In this document: one piece after another, positions 1-8,355 of the stretch
Position numbering within the stretch: the stretch's first letter is position 1
Layout: each line of letters opens with the position of its first letter
Assembly: GCF_000938305.1 (NCBI RefSeq)
Contig: NZ_JYMT01000025.1
Span: forward strand, 95,695-159,694
Length of the DNA stretch: 64,000 nt
Source of the DNA: Bradyrhizobium sp. LTSP885
GTDB taxonomy: Bacteria; Pseudomonadota; Alphaproteobacteria; Rhizobiales; Xanthobacteraceae
Direction: 5' to 3'
Position numbers and translations under genes: made by a program
The notes under the pieces: generated by a model
What the model saw: only the letters and a program-made list of their open reading frames with translations
Database searches by the model: none
Told to the model about the DNA's origin: nothing

Positions 1-262
1 GTTCGAACGGTCGCGGCGTCAGCACGCCCAGCGGCAACAGCGCCAGCGCCGCCGCGATCCAGGCGATCTGCGGCCAAGCGCTATCCTGCCGCAGCCCGAT
101 CCGCGAGACGCCCCAGACGATGAAGACCGCCGGGACAATCAGCGCCCGCCAGATCGTCGTCGTCCGCGGCTGCATCGCCTTGAAGCCCTGCCACACCAGA
201 TAGGCGAGCAGCACGAACACCCAGAGCGGCGTATGAGTCAGCACCCCGTAGGCGAACTGCAT
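1..262 (-). CDS. Small multi-pass membrane protein, C-terminus beyond window (DUF6622-like)
   Basis: The minus strand reads open from an ATG at 262 to the window edge (87 codons, 3' end missing). The product starts MQFAYGVLTH and alternates hydrophobic stretches with short basic loops, giving at least three predicted membrane segments. It resembles small Bradyrhizobium inner-membrane proteins of the DUF6622 type, a call from memory of the N-terminal pattern. It follows potI on the same strand by 15 bases, so it may be co-transcribed with the polyamine transporter, but nothing shows a role in transport. Confidence 0.6.
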   Translation of the reverse strand, partial: MQFAYGVLTHTPLWVFVLLAYLVWQGFKAMQPRTTTIWRALIVPAVFIVWGVSRIGLRQDSAWPQIAWIAAALALLPLGVLTPRPFE

Positions 263-277
263 GGACCCTCCGATCCC

Positions 278-1093
278 TTACAACGGCGCGGCGCTCTCGC
301 CCCGCGAACTCGACAGCTTCGAGGCGAACGAGGCGGCCACGATGATCACAGCGATCAGCGCGATCACCAGCGTGCAGATCGCGTTGATCTCGGGCTTCAC
401 ACCGAGCCGCACCTCCGAATAGATCCGGATCGGCAGCGTCGCCGAACCGGGGCCGGTGGTGAAGCTCGCGATCACGACATCGTCGAGCGACAGCGTGACG
501 GCCAGCATCCAGCCGGCGACGATCGCCGGCACGATCAGTGGCAGCGTCACCAGCAGGAACGCCCGCACCGGATCGCAGCCGAGGTCCATCGCGGCCTCCT
601 CCAGGCTGCGGTCGAGCGAGGTCAGGCGCGACTGCACAATGACGGTGACAAAGCACATCGTCAGCGTGGTGTGCGCGATCGTCACGGTCCAGAAGCCGCG
701 CTCGGCGTTCAACGCCACGAACAGCAGCAGCAGCGACAGGCCGGAGATCACCTCCGGCATCACCAACGGCGAATACAGCATGCCGGAGAACAGCGCGCGC
801 CCACGGAACCGCTCGCCGCGTGCCAGACCGAGCGCCGCCAACGTACCGAGCAGGGTCGCAAGCGTCGCCGATACCGCGCCGACGCTGACGCTCATCCACG
901 CGGCCTCCAGCATGGCGCGGTCGTTGAAGAATTCGTGGTACCAGCGCAGCGACCAGCCACCCCACACCGTGACCAGCCGCGAGGCGTTGAAGGAATAGAT
1001 CACGAGGATGACGATCGGCAGATAGAGGAACGCGAACCCAAGCGCCAGCGACGTCATGTTGAAACGCGTGATCCTGGTGACGGTGTGCGCCAT
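278..1093 (-). CDS. potI: Polyamine-type ABC transporter permease PotI
   Basis: Inner-membrane permease of 271 residues with about six transmembrane segments. The cytoplasmic EAA loop that docks onto the ATPase is clear at residues 165-175 (EEAAMDLGCDP). Length and layout match PotI/PotC of spermidine/putrescine importers. Its ATG overlaps the potH stop codon (TGATG), so the two permeases are translationally coupled and should form the heterodimeric channel with PotG as ATPase. The substrate is inferred from the family; other small cations or opines are possible. Confidence 0.88.
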   Translation of the reverse strand: MAHTVTRITRFNMTSLALGFAFLYLPIVILVIYSFNASRLVTVWGGWSLRWYHEFFNDRAMLEAAWMSVSVGAVSATLATLLGTLAALGLARGERFRGRALFSGMLYSPLVMPEVISGLSLLLLFVALNAERGFWTVTIAHTTLTMCFVTVIVQSRLTSLDRSLEEAAMDLGCDPVRAFLLVTLPLIVPAIVAGWMLAVTLSLDDVVIASFTTGPGSATLPIRIYSEVRLGVKPEINAICTLVIALIAVIIVAASFASKLSSSRGESAAPL

Positions 1094-2007
1094 CAGCTAT
1101 TGCCTTCGAGCTGACGCCGCTGCAGTCGGTCATAGAGCAACAGCGGCGGCACCAGCAGGAGCAGCAGCGCGACCGCCGCTGCAGATGCGACCGGCCAGTC
1201 CTTGTTGGTGAAGAACTCCAGCCACATCGTCTGCCCGATCATCAGCGAGTCGGAGCCGGCCAGCAGGTCGGGGATCACGAACTCGCCGACAATCGGGATG
1301 AAGCAAAGCAGCGCGCCCGCGCCGACGCCGGGCAGCGACAGCGGGAACGTCACCAGCCAGAACGCGCGCCGTGGCGAGGCGCCGAGATCATTGGCGGCCT
1401 CCAGCAGCGAGGCATCCATCTTGGACAGCGTCGCATACAGCGGCAGGATCATGAACGGCAGATAGGAATAGACGATCCCGAGATACATCGCGCTGTCGGT
1501 CGACAGCCAGACCACCGGCGCGGACACGATATGCAACGCCAGCAGAATCTTGTTCAGCAGTCCATCGTGCTGCAGGATGTTGATCCAGGCATAGATGCGG
1601 ATCAGGAACGAGGTCCAGAACGGCACGATCACCAGGATCATCGCCACGCCCTGCCAGCGCTGCGGCAACCGCGCCATGCCACAGGCGATGGGGTATCCGA
1701 TCAGCAGCAGGATCAATGTCGAGGTCAAGGCGACGACGAGGCTGCGCAGATAGGACAGGATGTAGAGGTCGTCGTGGAGCAGCAACCTGAAATTGTCGAA
1801 CGACAATTGCGCAAAGGCAGCAGTCAGCGCCTCGCGCCCTTCGGTCAGATCAAACACTGGCGTGTAGGGCGGCTGCGCGATCACGGTCTGCGACAGGCTG
1901 ATCTTCAGCACGAACGCGAACGGCACCAGGAAGAACAGCACCATCCAGAGATAGGGCGCGATCGCAGCGAGCCGCGCCGGACGGGCGAAGATGCGGCGCG
2001 CGCTCAT
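1093..2007 (-). CDS. potH: Polyamine-type ABC transporter permease PotH
   Basis: Permease partner of PotI, about 304 residues, beginning MSARRIFARP. It has a first membrane helix near residues 15-35, a long periplasmic loop, and an EAA motif (LEAANDLGASPRRAFW) in the second half. The start chosen is the ATG at 2007, which overlaps the potG stop in an ATGA arrangement; a longer reading frame six codons upstream lies inside potG. The tight coupling of ATPase, PotH and PotI genes is typical of potFGHI operons. Confidence 0.88.
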   Translation of the reverse strand: MSARRIFARPARLAAIAPYLWMVLFFLVPFAFVLKISLSQTVIAQPPYTPVFDLTEGREALTAAFAQLSFDNFRLLLHDDLYILSYLRSLVVALTSTLILLLIGYPIACGMARLPQRWQGVAMILVIVPFWTSFLIRIYAWINILQHDGLLNKILLALHIVSAPVVWLSTDSAMYLGIVYSYLPFMILPLYATLSKMDASLLEAANDLGASPRRAFWLVTFPLSLPGVGAGALLCFIPIVGEFVIPDLLAGSDSLMIGQTMWLEFFTNKDWPVASAAAVALLLLLVPPLLLYDRLQRRQLEGNS

Positions 2008-3245
2008 TGCTCGAGCACCATGCAATCATCGGCCGTGAACCACGCCACCACGCGCTGCCCGGCCAGATAGGCATCGACGTCGAGCCGGGCGGTGTTGGCC
2101 ATCGACGAGCGCACCATCGCGCCCGATTCCAGCCTCACCTTGTAGGTCGTGACCCCGCCAAGATAATTGACGTCCGCGACAACGCCTTCCAGCCGATTGA
2201 TCCCATGCGAACCGCCCTCATCCGAGGCCGGCGCACGACGCGACAGCTTCACTTTCTCCGGCCGGATCGCGACGCAGACGACGTCCTTCGTCACCGGCGG
2301 CCACAGCTCGCTGACCGTGAGCGAGCCTGCCTCCGATGTCGAAACCGTCAGGCGGCTGTGGTCGCGCGACATGACCTGCCCATTGAACAGATTGATGTCG
2401 CCGACGAACTCGGCGATCCAGCGCGAGGCCGGCGCCTCGTAGAGGTTGCGTGGCGTCGCGACCTGGGCGAGACGGCCGGCATCCATCACCCCTATTCTGT
2501 CAGCCATCGTCATCGCCTCTTCCTGGTCGTGGGTAACGATGATGAAGGTCGTGCCGAGCCGGCGCTGCAGCTCCATCAGCTCGCCTTGCGTGCTCTCGCG
2601 CAACTTCTTGTCGAGCGCAGCCAGCGGCTCGTCGAGCAGCAGCACCTGCGGGCGGCGCGCCAGCGAACGCGCCAGCGCCACGCGCTGCCGCTGGCCGCCC
2701 GAGAGCTGGTCGGGCTTGCGCTTCTCCATGCCCTCAAGCTTGACGAGAGCGACCATCTCGGCGACGCGGGCTGCGATATCAGCGCGCGCCATGCCGGCGC
2801 GCTTCAGGCCGAAAGCGATGTTGTCGCGCACCGACAGATGCGGGAACAGCGCGTAGTTCTGAAACATCATGTTGACGGGCCGCTCATGCGGCAGCACCGG
2901 CGCGATGTCCTTGCCGCCGAGCAGGATACGGCCCTCGTCCGGCGTCTCGAAGCCGGCGAGCATGCGCAAGAGCGTGGTCTTGCCGCAGCCGCTCGGACCG
3001 AGCAGCGCGAAGAACTCTCCGGCACGGATATCGAGCGAGAGCTGGTCGACGGCGCGGAAATTGCCAAACGATTTGGCCACGCTCTCGATGCGCAGCAGCG
3101 GCATGTCGGGCGCGGCCGGTTCGGGCAACGGCTTGGCCGCCTCCACACTCGCTTCGCTGGATGTCACGTCCTTCAGCCCCGATTCCCCGCCGGTCGACAA
3201 TGGCCGCAAGCTAGCGGTGGATCGGCACCGGCTCAACCGCTTCAC
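2004..3245 (-). CDS. potG: Polyamine-type ABC transporter ATP-binding protein PotG
   Basis: ATPase of 413 residues that powers PotH/PotI. Walker A is GPSGCGKT at 83-90, the signature LSGGQ at 181-185 and Walker B LLLDEP at about 202-207, followed by the switch His in THD. The C-terminal 110 residues form the TOBE regulatory domain expected of PotA/PotG. The start is the GTG at 3245, which has GGGAG seven bases upstream; this leaves a roughly 47-residue extension before the usual family start, and an ATG at 3104 is the alternative. No periplasmic binding-protein gene is adjacent. Confidence 0.87.
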   Translation of the reverse strand: MKRLSRCRSTASLRPLSTGGESGLKDVTSSEASVEAAKPLPEPAAPDMPLLRIESVAKSFGNFRAVDQLSLDIRAGEFFALLGPSGCGKTTLLRMLAGFETPDEGRILLGGKDIAPVLPHERPVNMMFQNYALFPHLSVRDNIAFGLKRAGMARADIAARVAEMVALVKLEGMEKRKPDQLSGGQRQRVALARSLARRPQVLLLDEPLAALDKKLRESTQGELMELQRRLGTTFIIVTHDQEEAMTMADRIGVMDAGRLAQVATPRNLYEAPASRWIAEFVGDINLFNGQVMSRDHSRLTVSTSEAGSLTVSELWPPVTKDVVCVAIRPEKVKLSRRAPASDEGGSHGINRLEGVVADVNYLGGVTTYKVRLESGAMVRSSMANTARLDVDAYLAGQRVVAWFTADDCMVLEQ

Positions 3246-3270
3246 GCGACAACTCCCGCAATATTGTCGC
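3246..3270. promoter_or_regulatory. 7-bp inverted repeat between potG and the TPR gene (possible operator)
   Basis: GCGACAA and TTGTCGC form a perfect 7-base inverted repeat with an 11-base spacer. It sits directly upstream of the potG start and about 50 bases upstream of the divergent TPR gene. The repeat overlaps the potG ribosome-binding site, so a regulator or RNA hairpin here could affect both genes. Its role is inference. Confidence 0.35.
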
Positions 3271-3317
3271 CATCAGCGTCTCTGCTAGACTTCGTGTCCA
3301 ATTCGCGAGGACATCAG

Positions 3318-4628
3318 ATGAAGCTCGACCGCTACGGCCTGCCGCTGACAACCACCTCGGACCGCGCCGCCGCACACTACATTGACGGCGTCGATCGTAT
3401 GCTCGCGGCCCTGCTCGGCGCGGATGCGGCGTTTGAGGCGGCGATTGCCGAAGATCCCGACTTCGCGATGGCCCATCTCGGGCGCGCCCGCGTGCATCAG
3501 CTCAATATGGAAGGCGCCGACGCCCGCGCCAAGGCGGCCACGGCCCGGCAGCTCGCAGCGGCCGCGAGCCCGCGCGAACGCCAGCATATCGAGATCATGG
3601 CATCCGTGATCGGGAGCCAGGCCGCGAAAGCCATGACGGCCGCCGAGCAGCATCTGGCGGAGTATCCGCGCGATGCCCAGGTCCTGTCGCTGCTGCTCGG
3701 CGCCTTCGGCCTCTATGCCTTCTCCGGCCGGGTCGATCACGATGCGGCCCGGCTCGCGGTCTGCGAACGCTACGCCGGTGATTATGGCGACGACTGGTGG
3801 TTCCTGACCTATCTCGGCTGGTCGAAGACCGAAGCCGGCGATGTCGTCTCCGGACGCAAGATCACGGAGCGCGGTTATGCGCTAAAGCCGGAGAACGCCA
3901 GCGCCGCGCATGCGGTGGCGCATGCGCTGTTCGAGCAGGGCGAAGGGAGCGAAGGCCACGCATTCCTGTCGGCGTGGCTGCCTGCGAATGAGCGCACCAG
4001 CTTCCTGCAGGGCCACCTCGCCTGGCATCTCGCATTGATCGCGCTGGAAGAAGGCGATGCCGACGGCGCGCTCGACATCTACGAGCGTCACCTCAAGCCG
4101 GCGGGACGCCCCTATCCGCCGCTCAACATCTACACCGATACGGCCTCACTGCTCTGGCGGCTGTCACTGGCCGGCAAAACGGGCCTCGAACCTCACTGGC
4201 AGGATGTCGCCGCCTATGGCAACGGGTATTTCCCAAAAGCCGGCGCGCATTTCGCCGACGTCCATCACACGCTGGTCGCGGCGACGACGAACGAAGGCGC
4301 GCTGCAGACGCGGCTTGCGGAAATGGAAGCGCGCCAGGCCGACGGCAAGCTGGCGCCGGGCCCCTCCGCCATCGGTCTCTGCCGCGGGATTGCCGCCTTC
4401 GCCGCGGGCGATCACGGCGATGCCGTCCGCATCCTCGCGCCGCTGATGCCCGAGCTGGTGCGGATCGGGGGCAGCCATGCACAACGCGAGTTGTGGGAAG
4501 ACACCTTCATCGTGGCGTGCCTTCGCGCCGGTCAAGGCGCGCAAGCAACGGCCCTGATCTCGGAACGGCTGCACCGCCGTCCGTCGCGGCGCGACCTCGC
4601 GTGGTCGCAGGAGGCCGCACAGCAATAG
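3318..4628 (+). CDS. Tetratricopeptide protein of the TTC38 type
   Basis: Soluble protein of 436 residues, almost entirely alpha-helical, with repeated Ala-rich helix pairs of TPR character. The N-terminal MKLDRYGLPL, the later DWWFLTYLGW stretch and a His-rich middle (HAVAHALFEQGEG, HLAWHLALIALEEGD) match the tetratricopeptide repeat protein 38 family, whose function is unknown. The open frame continues far upstream, but the ATG at 3318 is the family-like start and the upstream part is antisense to potG. It is divergent from the transporter operon and convergent with glpD. Confidence 0.75.
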   Translation: MKLDRYGLPLTTTSDRAAAHYIDGVDRMLAALLGADAAFEAAIAEDPDFAMAHLGRARVHQLNMEGADARAKAATARQLAAAASPRERQHIEIMASVIGSQAAKAMTAAEQHLAEYPRDAQVLSLLLGAFGLYAFSGRVDHDAARLAVCERYAGDYGDDWWFLTYLGWSKTEAGDVVSGRKITERGYALKPENASAAHAVAHALFEQGEGSEGHAFLSAWLPANERTSFLQGHLAWHLALIALEEGDADGALDIYERHLKPAGRPYPPLNIYTDTASLLWRLSLAGKTGLEPHWQDVAAYGNGYFPKAGAHFADVHHTLVAATTNEGALQTRLAEMEARQADGKLAPGPSAIGLCRGIAAFAAGDHGDAVRILAPLMPELVRIGGSHAQRELWEDTFIVACLRAGQGAQATALISERLHRRPSRRDLAWSQEAAQQ

Positions 4629-4634
4629 TTGCGC

Positions 4635-6101
4635 TCAGTGGACCGTCGCCATGAAGGCCGCGAGCGCATCGCGATCGGCTTGCGGCATCGTCAGCCCGAG
4701 CTTCGAGCGCCGCCAGAGCACATCATCCGGAAAGCGCGCCCATTCCTTGCGCATGAGATAGCGCACCTCCGCGCCCGTCAGTTCAGAGCCGAATAAGGGT
4801 CCGAGATCGGCCTTCTGCTTCGCATCTCCGAGGATATCGCCGACGTTCAGCCCATACGCAGCCACCAACCGCCGCGCCTGCTCCTCGCCAAGAAAGCGCC
4901 AGCGGTCGCGCGCGATATCGACCTCGGTCTCGAAGCGGGACCACGCGAAATCGCCGCCGGGCAGCGGCGCCTTTGCGGTCCAGCGCGGCGTCATCGGATA
5001 GAACCGCGTGAATTCCGAGACGGCTTTCTCGGCCCGACGCCGCGAGGTGGTGACGTCGCCGCCCAGGATCGTGAGCAGCGGCGCCTTGCCGCGCCTGAAA
5101 TCGAGCGTCATCGCCCCATCAGCCATGCGCCGGCGAGCGGGTGCGATGACGGAGTTGGCGCCGGAGACGGTCCGCAGCACATCGACCGGGGCGATCTGCT
5201 CGCGAAAATAGCGATTGGCGGCGTCACAGAGATAGGCGGCATCATGCACGCCCATCGCGACGACAGCCGGATCGCCCTTGAACGGGTGAGCAACTGACCC
5301 GATCAGGGTGAAATCACGCTCATAGGGGCTGACGAAGATCAGCCGTCCATCGCGGTTCTGGAACACATAGACATTGTCGCTGTCGAACAATTTGCGCACC
5401 ACGATCTGGTTGATCTGCACGGTGCCGAGCGACGGCGCGGGCACACGCAGCACCGTATCCGCGACGGAGGCGGCCCACGCGCCGGTCGCATTGACCAGCG
5501 ATCGCGCCGTGATCACCTGGCGATAGCCGCGATCGATCACGATCAGCCGCCAGGTCGTGCCACGGTCGGCGCGCGTCACGCGCGCACCGGTGCGGATATC
5601 GGCGCCCCGTGCGGCTGCGTCGACGGCGTTGAGGACGACGAGCCGGGAATCGTCGACGATGCAGTCGGAATACTCGAACGCGGTTCCGAACGGCCGCTTC
5701 AGCGCATTGCCGACCGGATGGTGGGTGACATCCACGGTCGCCGAGCGCGGCAGGTCACTGCGCGAGGCCAGCCGGTCGTACAGCAACAGCCACGAGCGCA
5801 ACTGCCATGGCGGCCGCTCCTCGGCATGCGCCGGGATCGCAAAGCGCGCCGGCCGCACCAGGTGCGGCGCGATGCGCAACCACACATCGCGCTCCTTCAA
5901 CGCGGCATGGACACGGAGGAAAGCCCGCCGCTCCAGCCCCGCCAGATCGCCATGGACCAGCCGTGGCGAGGCCGAGGAAGCACCAGAGCCCAGATCGCCC
6001 TGTTCCAGCAGGATCACGCGCAAGCCGCGGCCGGCGGCATCACGAGCCACGCTCGCGCCGTTCAAGCCGCCGCCGATGATCGCAAGATCATAGTCCGCCA
6101 T
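4635..6101 (-). CDS. glpD: FAD-dependent glycerol-3-phosphate dehydrogenase
   Basis: GlpD oxidises glycerol 3-phosphate to dihydroxyacetone phosphate and passes electrons to quinone at the inner membrane. The 488-residue product begins MADYDLAIIGGGLNGASVAR, the dinucleotide-binding site for FAD, followed by the GlpD-type segment SPRLVHGDLAGLERRAF. A DAO fold fills residues 1-350 and the C-terminal helical domain follows. The start is the ATG at 6101; a TTG two codons earlier is possible. The gene stands alone with no glpK, glpF or glpR nearby, and it faces the TPR gene with a six-base gap. Confidence 0.87.
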   Translation of the reverse strand: MADYDLAIIGGGLNGASVARDAAGRGLRVILLEQGDLGSGASSASPRLVHGDLAGLERRAFLRVHAALKERDVWLRIAPHLVRPARFAIPAHAEERPPWQLRSWLLLYDRLASRSDLPRSATVDVTHHPVGNALKRPFGTAFEYSDCIVDDSRLVVLNAVDAAARGADIRTGARVTRADRGTTWRLIVIDRGYRQVITARSLVNATGAWAASVADTVLRVPAPSLGTVQINQIVVRKLFDSDNVYVFQNRDGRLIFVSPYERDFTLIGSVAHPFKGDPAVVAMGVHDAAYLCDAANRYFREQIAPVDVLRTVSGANSVIAPARRRMADGAMTLDFRRGKAPLLTILGGDVTTSRRRAEKAVSEFTRFYPMTPRWTAKAPLPGGDFAWSRFETEVDIARDRWRFLGEEQARRLVAAYGLNVGDILGDAKQKADLGPLFGSELTGAEVRYLMRKEWARFPDDVLWRRSKLGLTMPQADRDALAAFMATVH

Positions 6102-6132
6102 GCGCAACGCCTATCGCATTTTCGTGCGAACG

Positions 6133-6144
6133 GAATACGTATTC
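6133..6144. promoter_or_regulatory. 12-bp palindrome upstream of glpD
   Basis: GAATACGTATTC is a perfect 12-base palindrome 32 bases upstream of the glpD start, with partly symmetric GCGAA and TTCGC flanks. The position suits an operator, for example for a DeoR- or LacI-type repressor of glycerol use, but the binding protein is unknown. Confidence 0.35.
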
Positions 6145-6280
6145 GCACGCAATTTGCGTCAAGGCGCGGCGATAGAGCGGATGAAGTCCAGCTGGCGCGG
6201 TCTCGTGGCAAACTCCATTTCTCCCGCTTGCGGGGGCGAGCGCGCGCTTGTGTAATTTCGGAATATTCGAATAATAGCCC

Positions 6281-6374
6281 TGAGTTGCCCGACGTGTCAA
6301 GCTACCTGGTCGAACGCCGGGCGCCGCCGGCTACTTTGCATGGGGTTGTTTTCGATATTTTGGCGGCGCGCCCC
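6281..6374. repeat. Putative dispersed repeat
   Basis: The segment from TTGCCCGACGTG to a GGGGTTGTTTTCG block and TTTTGGCGG resembles, from memory, an intergenic sequence repeated many times in Bradyrhizobium genomes. Only one copy is in this window, so the repeat nature cannot be shown here. Confidence 0.45.
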
Positions 6375-6452
6375 CTGCCACAGCCCTGCAAGTGGGAGAG
6401 ATAGGGAGCACACCGCCTTCACGACGGCTATTCAACCCGACTCGATCAGGCG

Positions 6453-7976
6453 CTAGCCCGCACCGACCGACGCAAAGAAGCGCTCCGGCCCATCGACTTC
6501 GGTCAACTTCCTCCCTTCGATCACCCAGAACCGGTTTGCCACCGTGCGCACGAACTGGCGGTCGTGGGACACCAGCAGGCAACTGGCCTGATGCTCCATC
6601 AATTCGCCCTCCAGCGCCTCCTGTCCTTCGATATCGAGATGGTTGGTCGGTTCATCGAGCAGATAGAAGTTCGGCTGGATGAGCCGCAGCAGGAGCATCC
6701 CGAGACGGGCCTTTTGTCCGCCGGATAGCCGCCCGATCGGACGGCCCTGCATTTCGATCGACAGGCCGGCCCCAGCGAGCAGAGCGCGCGCACGCTGATC
6801 GCCGACATCGAAGCGGTCGATGATCGTACGCGTCGGAGTGTCCGTGTCATTGAGATCGGCGAGCGCCTGGTCGCAATAGCCAAGGATCAGCGACTCTGTC
6901 GCCTTGATCTCGGCGGATGCGGCCTCGGGGGTCTCGATCGCCTGACGCAGCGTCGCGACCAGTCGGGTCTTGCCCGCGCCATTCGCTCCCAACAGCGCGA
7001 TCCGGTCACCCTTGCAGATGAACTGCTTGCCGGTCCGAAACAGCAGCCGTCCGTCCGGCGTTGCGATCGTGGCGTCGTTCAGCCTGATCAGAACCTTGGC
7101 ATGGGTGTCGCGATTGGCGAGCCTGATCGCTCCCGCCGACCGTTCGACATGCGCGGGCTTCGCCGTCTCCTCCAGTTTCTCGGCACGCAGCTTCAATTGC
7201 TTGGTTTTCGACAGCAGAAGATCGCTGCCGGAATTGATCCCGAGATTGTTGAGCTTCGCGGCCTGCTGGCGCAGCTGCCGGACGGTCTTCATGTCCCTGA
7301 GATGGCGCCGCTCATCCGAAGCGTCCATGTCGTCAAGCGCCGCGCGGGCCTGCGTGTAGCGCAATGAAAACAGCTGCGACCGCTCCGGCCGCAGGAACAG
7401 CGTTCGGTTCGTGGTCGCATGGAGAAAGGCGCGGTCATGGCTCGCGATCACAACCGGCATGTCGCGCGGCAATGCATTCAACCAGGCTTCGAGTCGGCCT
7501 ATTTTGGCAAGGTCGAGATGGTTGGTCGGTTCGTCGAGCAACAACATATCGGGCTCGATCACCAGGACGCGGGCGAGCATGGCAAGCCGCAGCCAGCCGC
7601 CGCTCAGCTGCTTCAGCGGCCTGTCCCACAAATCCTCTGATACCTCGAGCGATTGCAGGGCGACATCGACCCGCCAGCCTTCGCTTGCGCGCTGCTCCCT
7701 GGGGAGCGCCGCAAGCACCGCGGCATGGAATGGCGTATACAGCAGCGTCGACGGAACGTCCTGCTCGACATGGCCGATGGTGAGCCCGCGCGATCGCGTG
7801 ATCTCGCCTTCGTTTGGCTCCATCGTGCCGGCGATGCAGCGCAGCAGCGTGGATTTGCCGCGGCCGTTGGCGGCGACAAGCCCGATCCGGTCGCCGGCAT
7901 TGACGACGAGATTCAGCTCTGAAAACAGCGGCGCGTTCAGCGTCACGCCGAGATTGCGGATGTTGACAATGGTCAC
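6453..7976 (-). CDS. ABC-F family ATPase with two nucleotide-binding domains
   Basis: Soluble protein of about 507 residues with two ABC domains and no membrane segments, the architecture of ABC-F proteins that act on the ribosome (translation factors or antibiotic protection). Domain 1 has a variant Walker A (AANGRGKS, residues 35-42), LSGGW and LLLDEPTNHLDL. A charged helical linker follows, then domain 2 with GANGAGKT, LSGGQ and LLDEPTNHLD. The start is the GTG at 7976; an in-frame ATG at 8048 is possible but lacks support. The long upstream leader carries a small ORF and hairpins, which suggests induction by a translation inhibitor. The substrate antibiotic, if any, cannot be read from the sequence. 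Confidence 0.82.
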   Translation of the reverse strand: MTIVNIRNLGVTLNAPLFSELNLVVNAGDRIGLVAANGRGKSTLLRCIAGTMEPNEGEITRSRGLTIGHVEQDVPSTLLYTPFHAAVLAALPREQRASEGWRVDVALQSLEVSEDLWDRPLKQLSGGWLRLAMLARVLVIEPDMLLLDEPTNHLDLAKIGRLEAWLNALPRDMPVVIASHDRAFLHATTNRTLFLRPERSQLFSLRYTQARAALDDMDASDERRHLRDMKTVRQLRQQAAKLNNLGINSGSDLLLSKTKQLKLRAEKLEETAKPAHVERSAGAIRLANRDTHAKVLIRLNDATIATPDGRLLFRTGKQFICKGDRIALLGANGAGKTRLVATLRQAIETPEAASAEIKATESLILGYCDQALADLNDTDTPTRTIIDRFDVGDQRARALLAGAGLSIEMQGRPIGRLSGGQKARLGMLLLRLIQPNFYLLDEPTNHLDIEGQEALEGELMEHQASCLLVSHDRQFVRTVANRFWVIEGRKLTEVDGPERFFASVGAG

Positions 7977-8162
7977 GATTGTTCTCTGGTCTTGCCGGCA
8001 ATCACGACATCGAGGGCGTGCCAGCATGCCCGGGCATGCAGCCATCATCGGATGTGCGTGTCGAAGCGCGGCTGATGATTCAAATGCAGGCGCGAACGAT
8101 CAACGCTCGATGCCGCACGGCCACGAAGGGCAGACCAGGAAGAGATGCAAGAAAGTCTCTGG

Positions 8163-8234
8163 TCAGCCCTGCAAACGCATTTGCAGGGCGATACCGGGGC
8201 CACGCCGGCGGTGGTGCAGAAAACTTGTTGCCAC
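8163..8234 (-). CDS. Putative 23-residue leader peptide of the ABC-F gene
   Basis: A GTG at 8234 lies seven bases downstream of AAAGGAGGG, one of the best ribosome-binding sites in the window. It opens a 23-residue frame with a basic cluster (HHRRRGPG) and ends LQMRLQG before TGA. The stop and last seven codons lie within a perfect 10-bp hairpin. Arg-rich peptides with R-x-R patterns are known to stall ribosomes in the presence of macrolides, so this peptide may sense such a drug for the ABC-F gene 186 bases downstream. It could also be chance, since only one sequence is at hand. Confidence 0.5.
   Translation of the reverse strand: MATSFLHHRRRGPGIALQMRLQG
8166..8189 (-). promoter_or_regulatory. 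10-bp hairpin overlapping the leader-peptide stop region
   Basis: GCCCTGCAAA pairs perfectly with TTTGCAGGGC around a four-base loop. The last eight codons of the leader ORF span the structure, so a ribosome stalled or finishing there would open it. No run of T follows at once, so it is not a plain intrinsic terminator. Confidence 0.55.
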
Positions 8235-8355
8235 GACGCAGCCCTCCTTTCTCGGTTGAATGATGTCTAACGTTAGCCAGCCGCGCGCGTGAAGGCAAGC
8301 GCCCGCTGGTTCCGATTGTTCCGGCCCAAGTTCTGCCGGTTCACGTCCCGCGGGC

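Larger units (their letters stand above)
6102..6452. other. glpD / ABC-F intergenic region
   Basis: This 351-base stretch has no convincing gene. It holds the glpD leader with its palindrome and, near 6280-6380, a segment that looks like a dispersed Bradyrhizobium repeat. Short reading frames crossing it have no ribosome-binding site and no recognisable product. Confidence 0.6.
7977..8355 (-). promoter_or_regulatory. ABC-F leader region with attenuator-like structures
   Basis: The 379 bases upstream of the ABC-F gene hold no other full gene. Reading the minus strand there is a CTAACGTTAG palindrome (8267-8276), a strong ribosome-binding site (8242-8250), a 23-codon ORF (8163-8234) and a 10-bp hairpin over its last codons (8166-8189). 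The 9-mer GACCAGAGA then occurs twice, just after the small ORF (8156-8164) and at the ABC-F ribosome-binding site (7983-7991), with a complementary stretch between (8133-8145). This is the layout expected of ribosome-mediated attenuation. The mechanism is inference. Confidence 0.5.

Noticed and set aside
2007..3317. N-terminal extension of the TPR protein
   Set aside because: The open frame continues upstream only because it is antisense to potG; the family start and ribosome-binding context support 3318.
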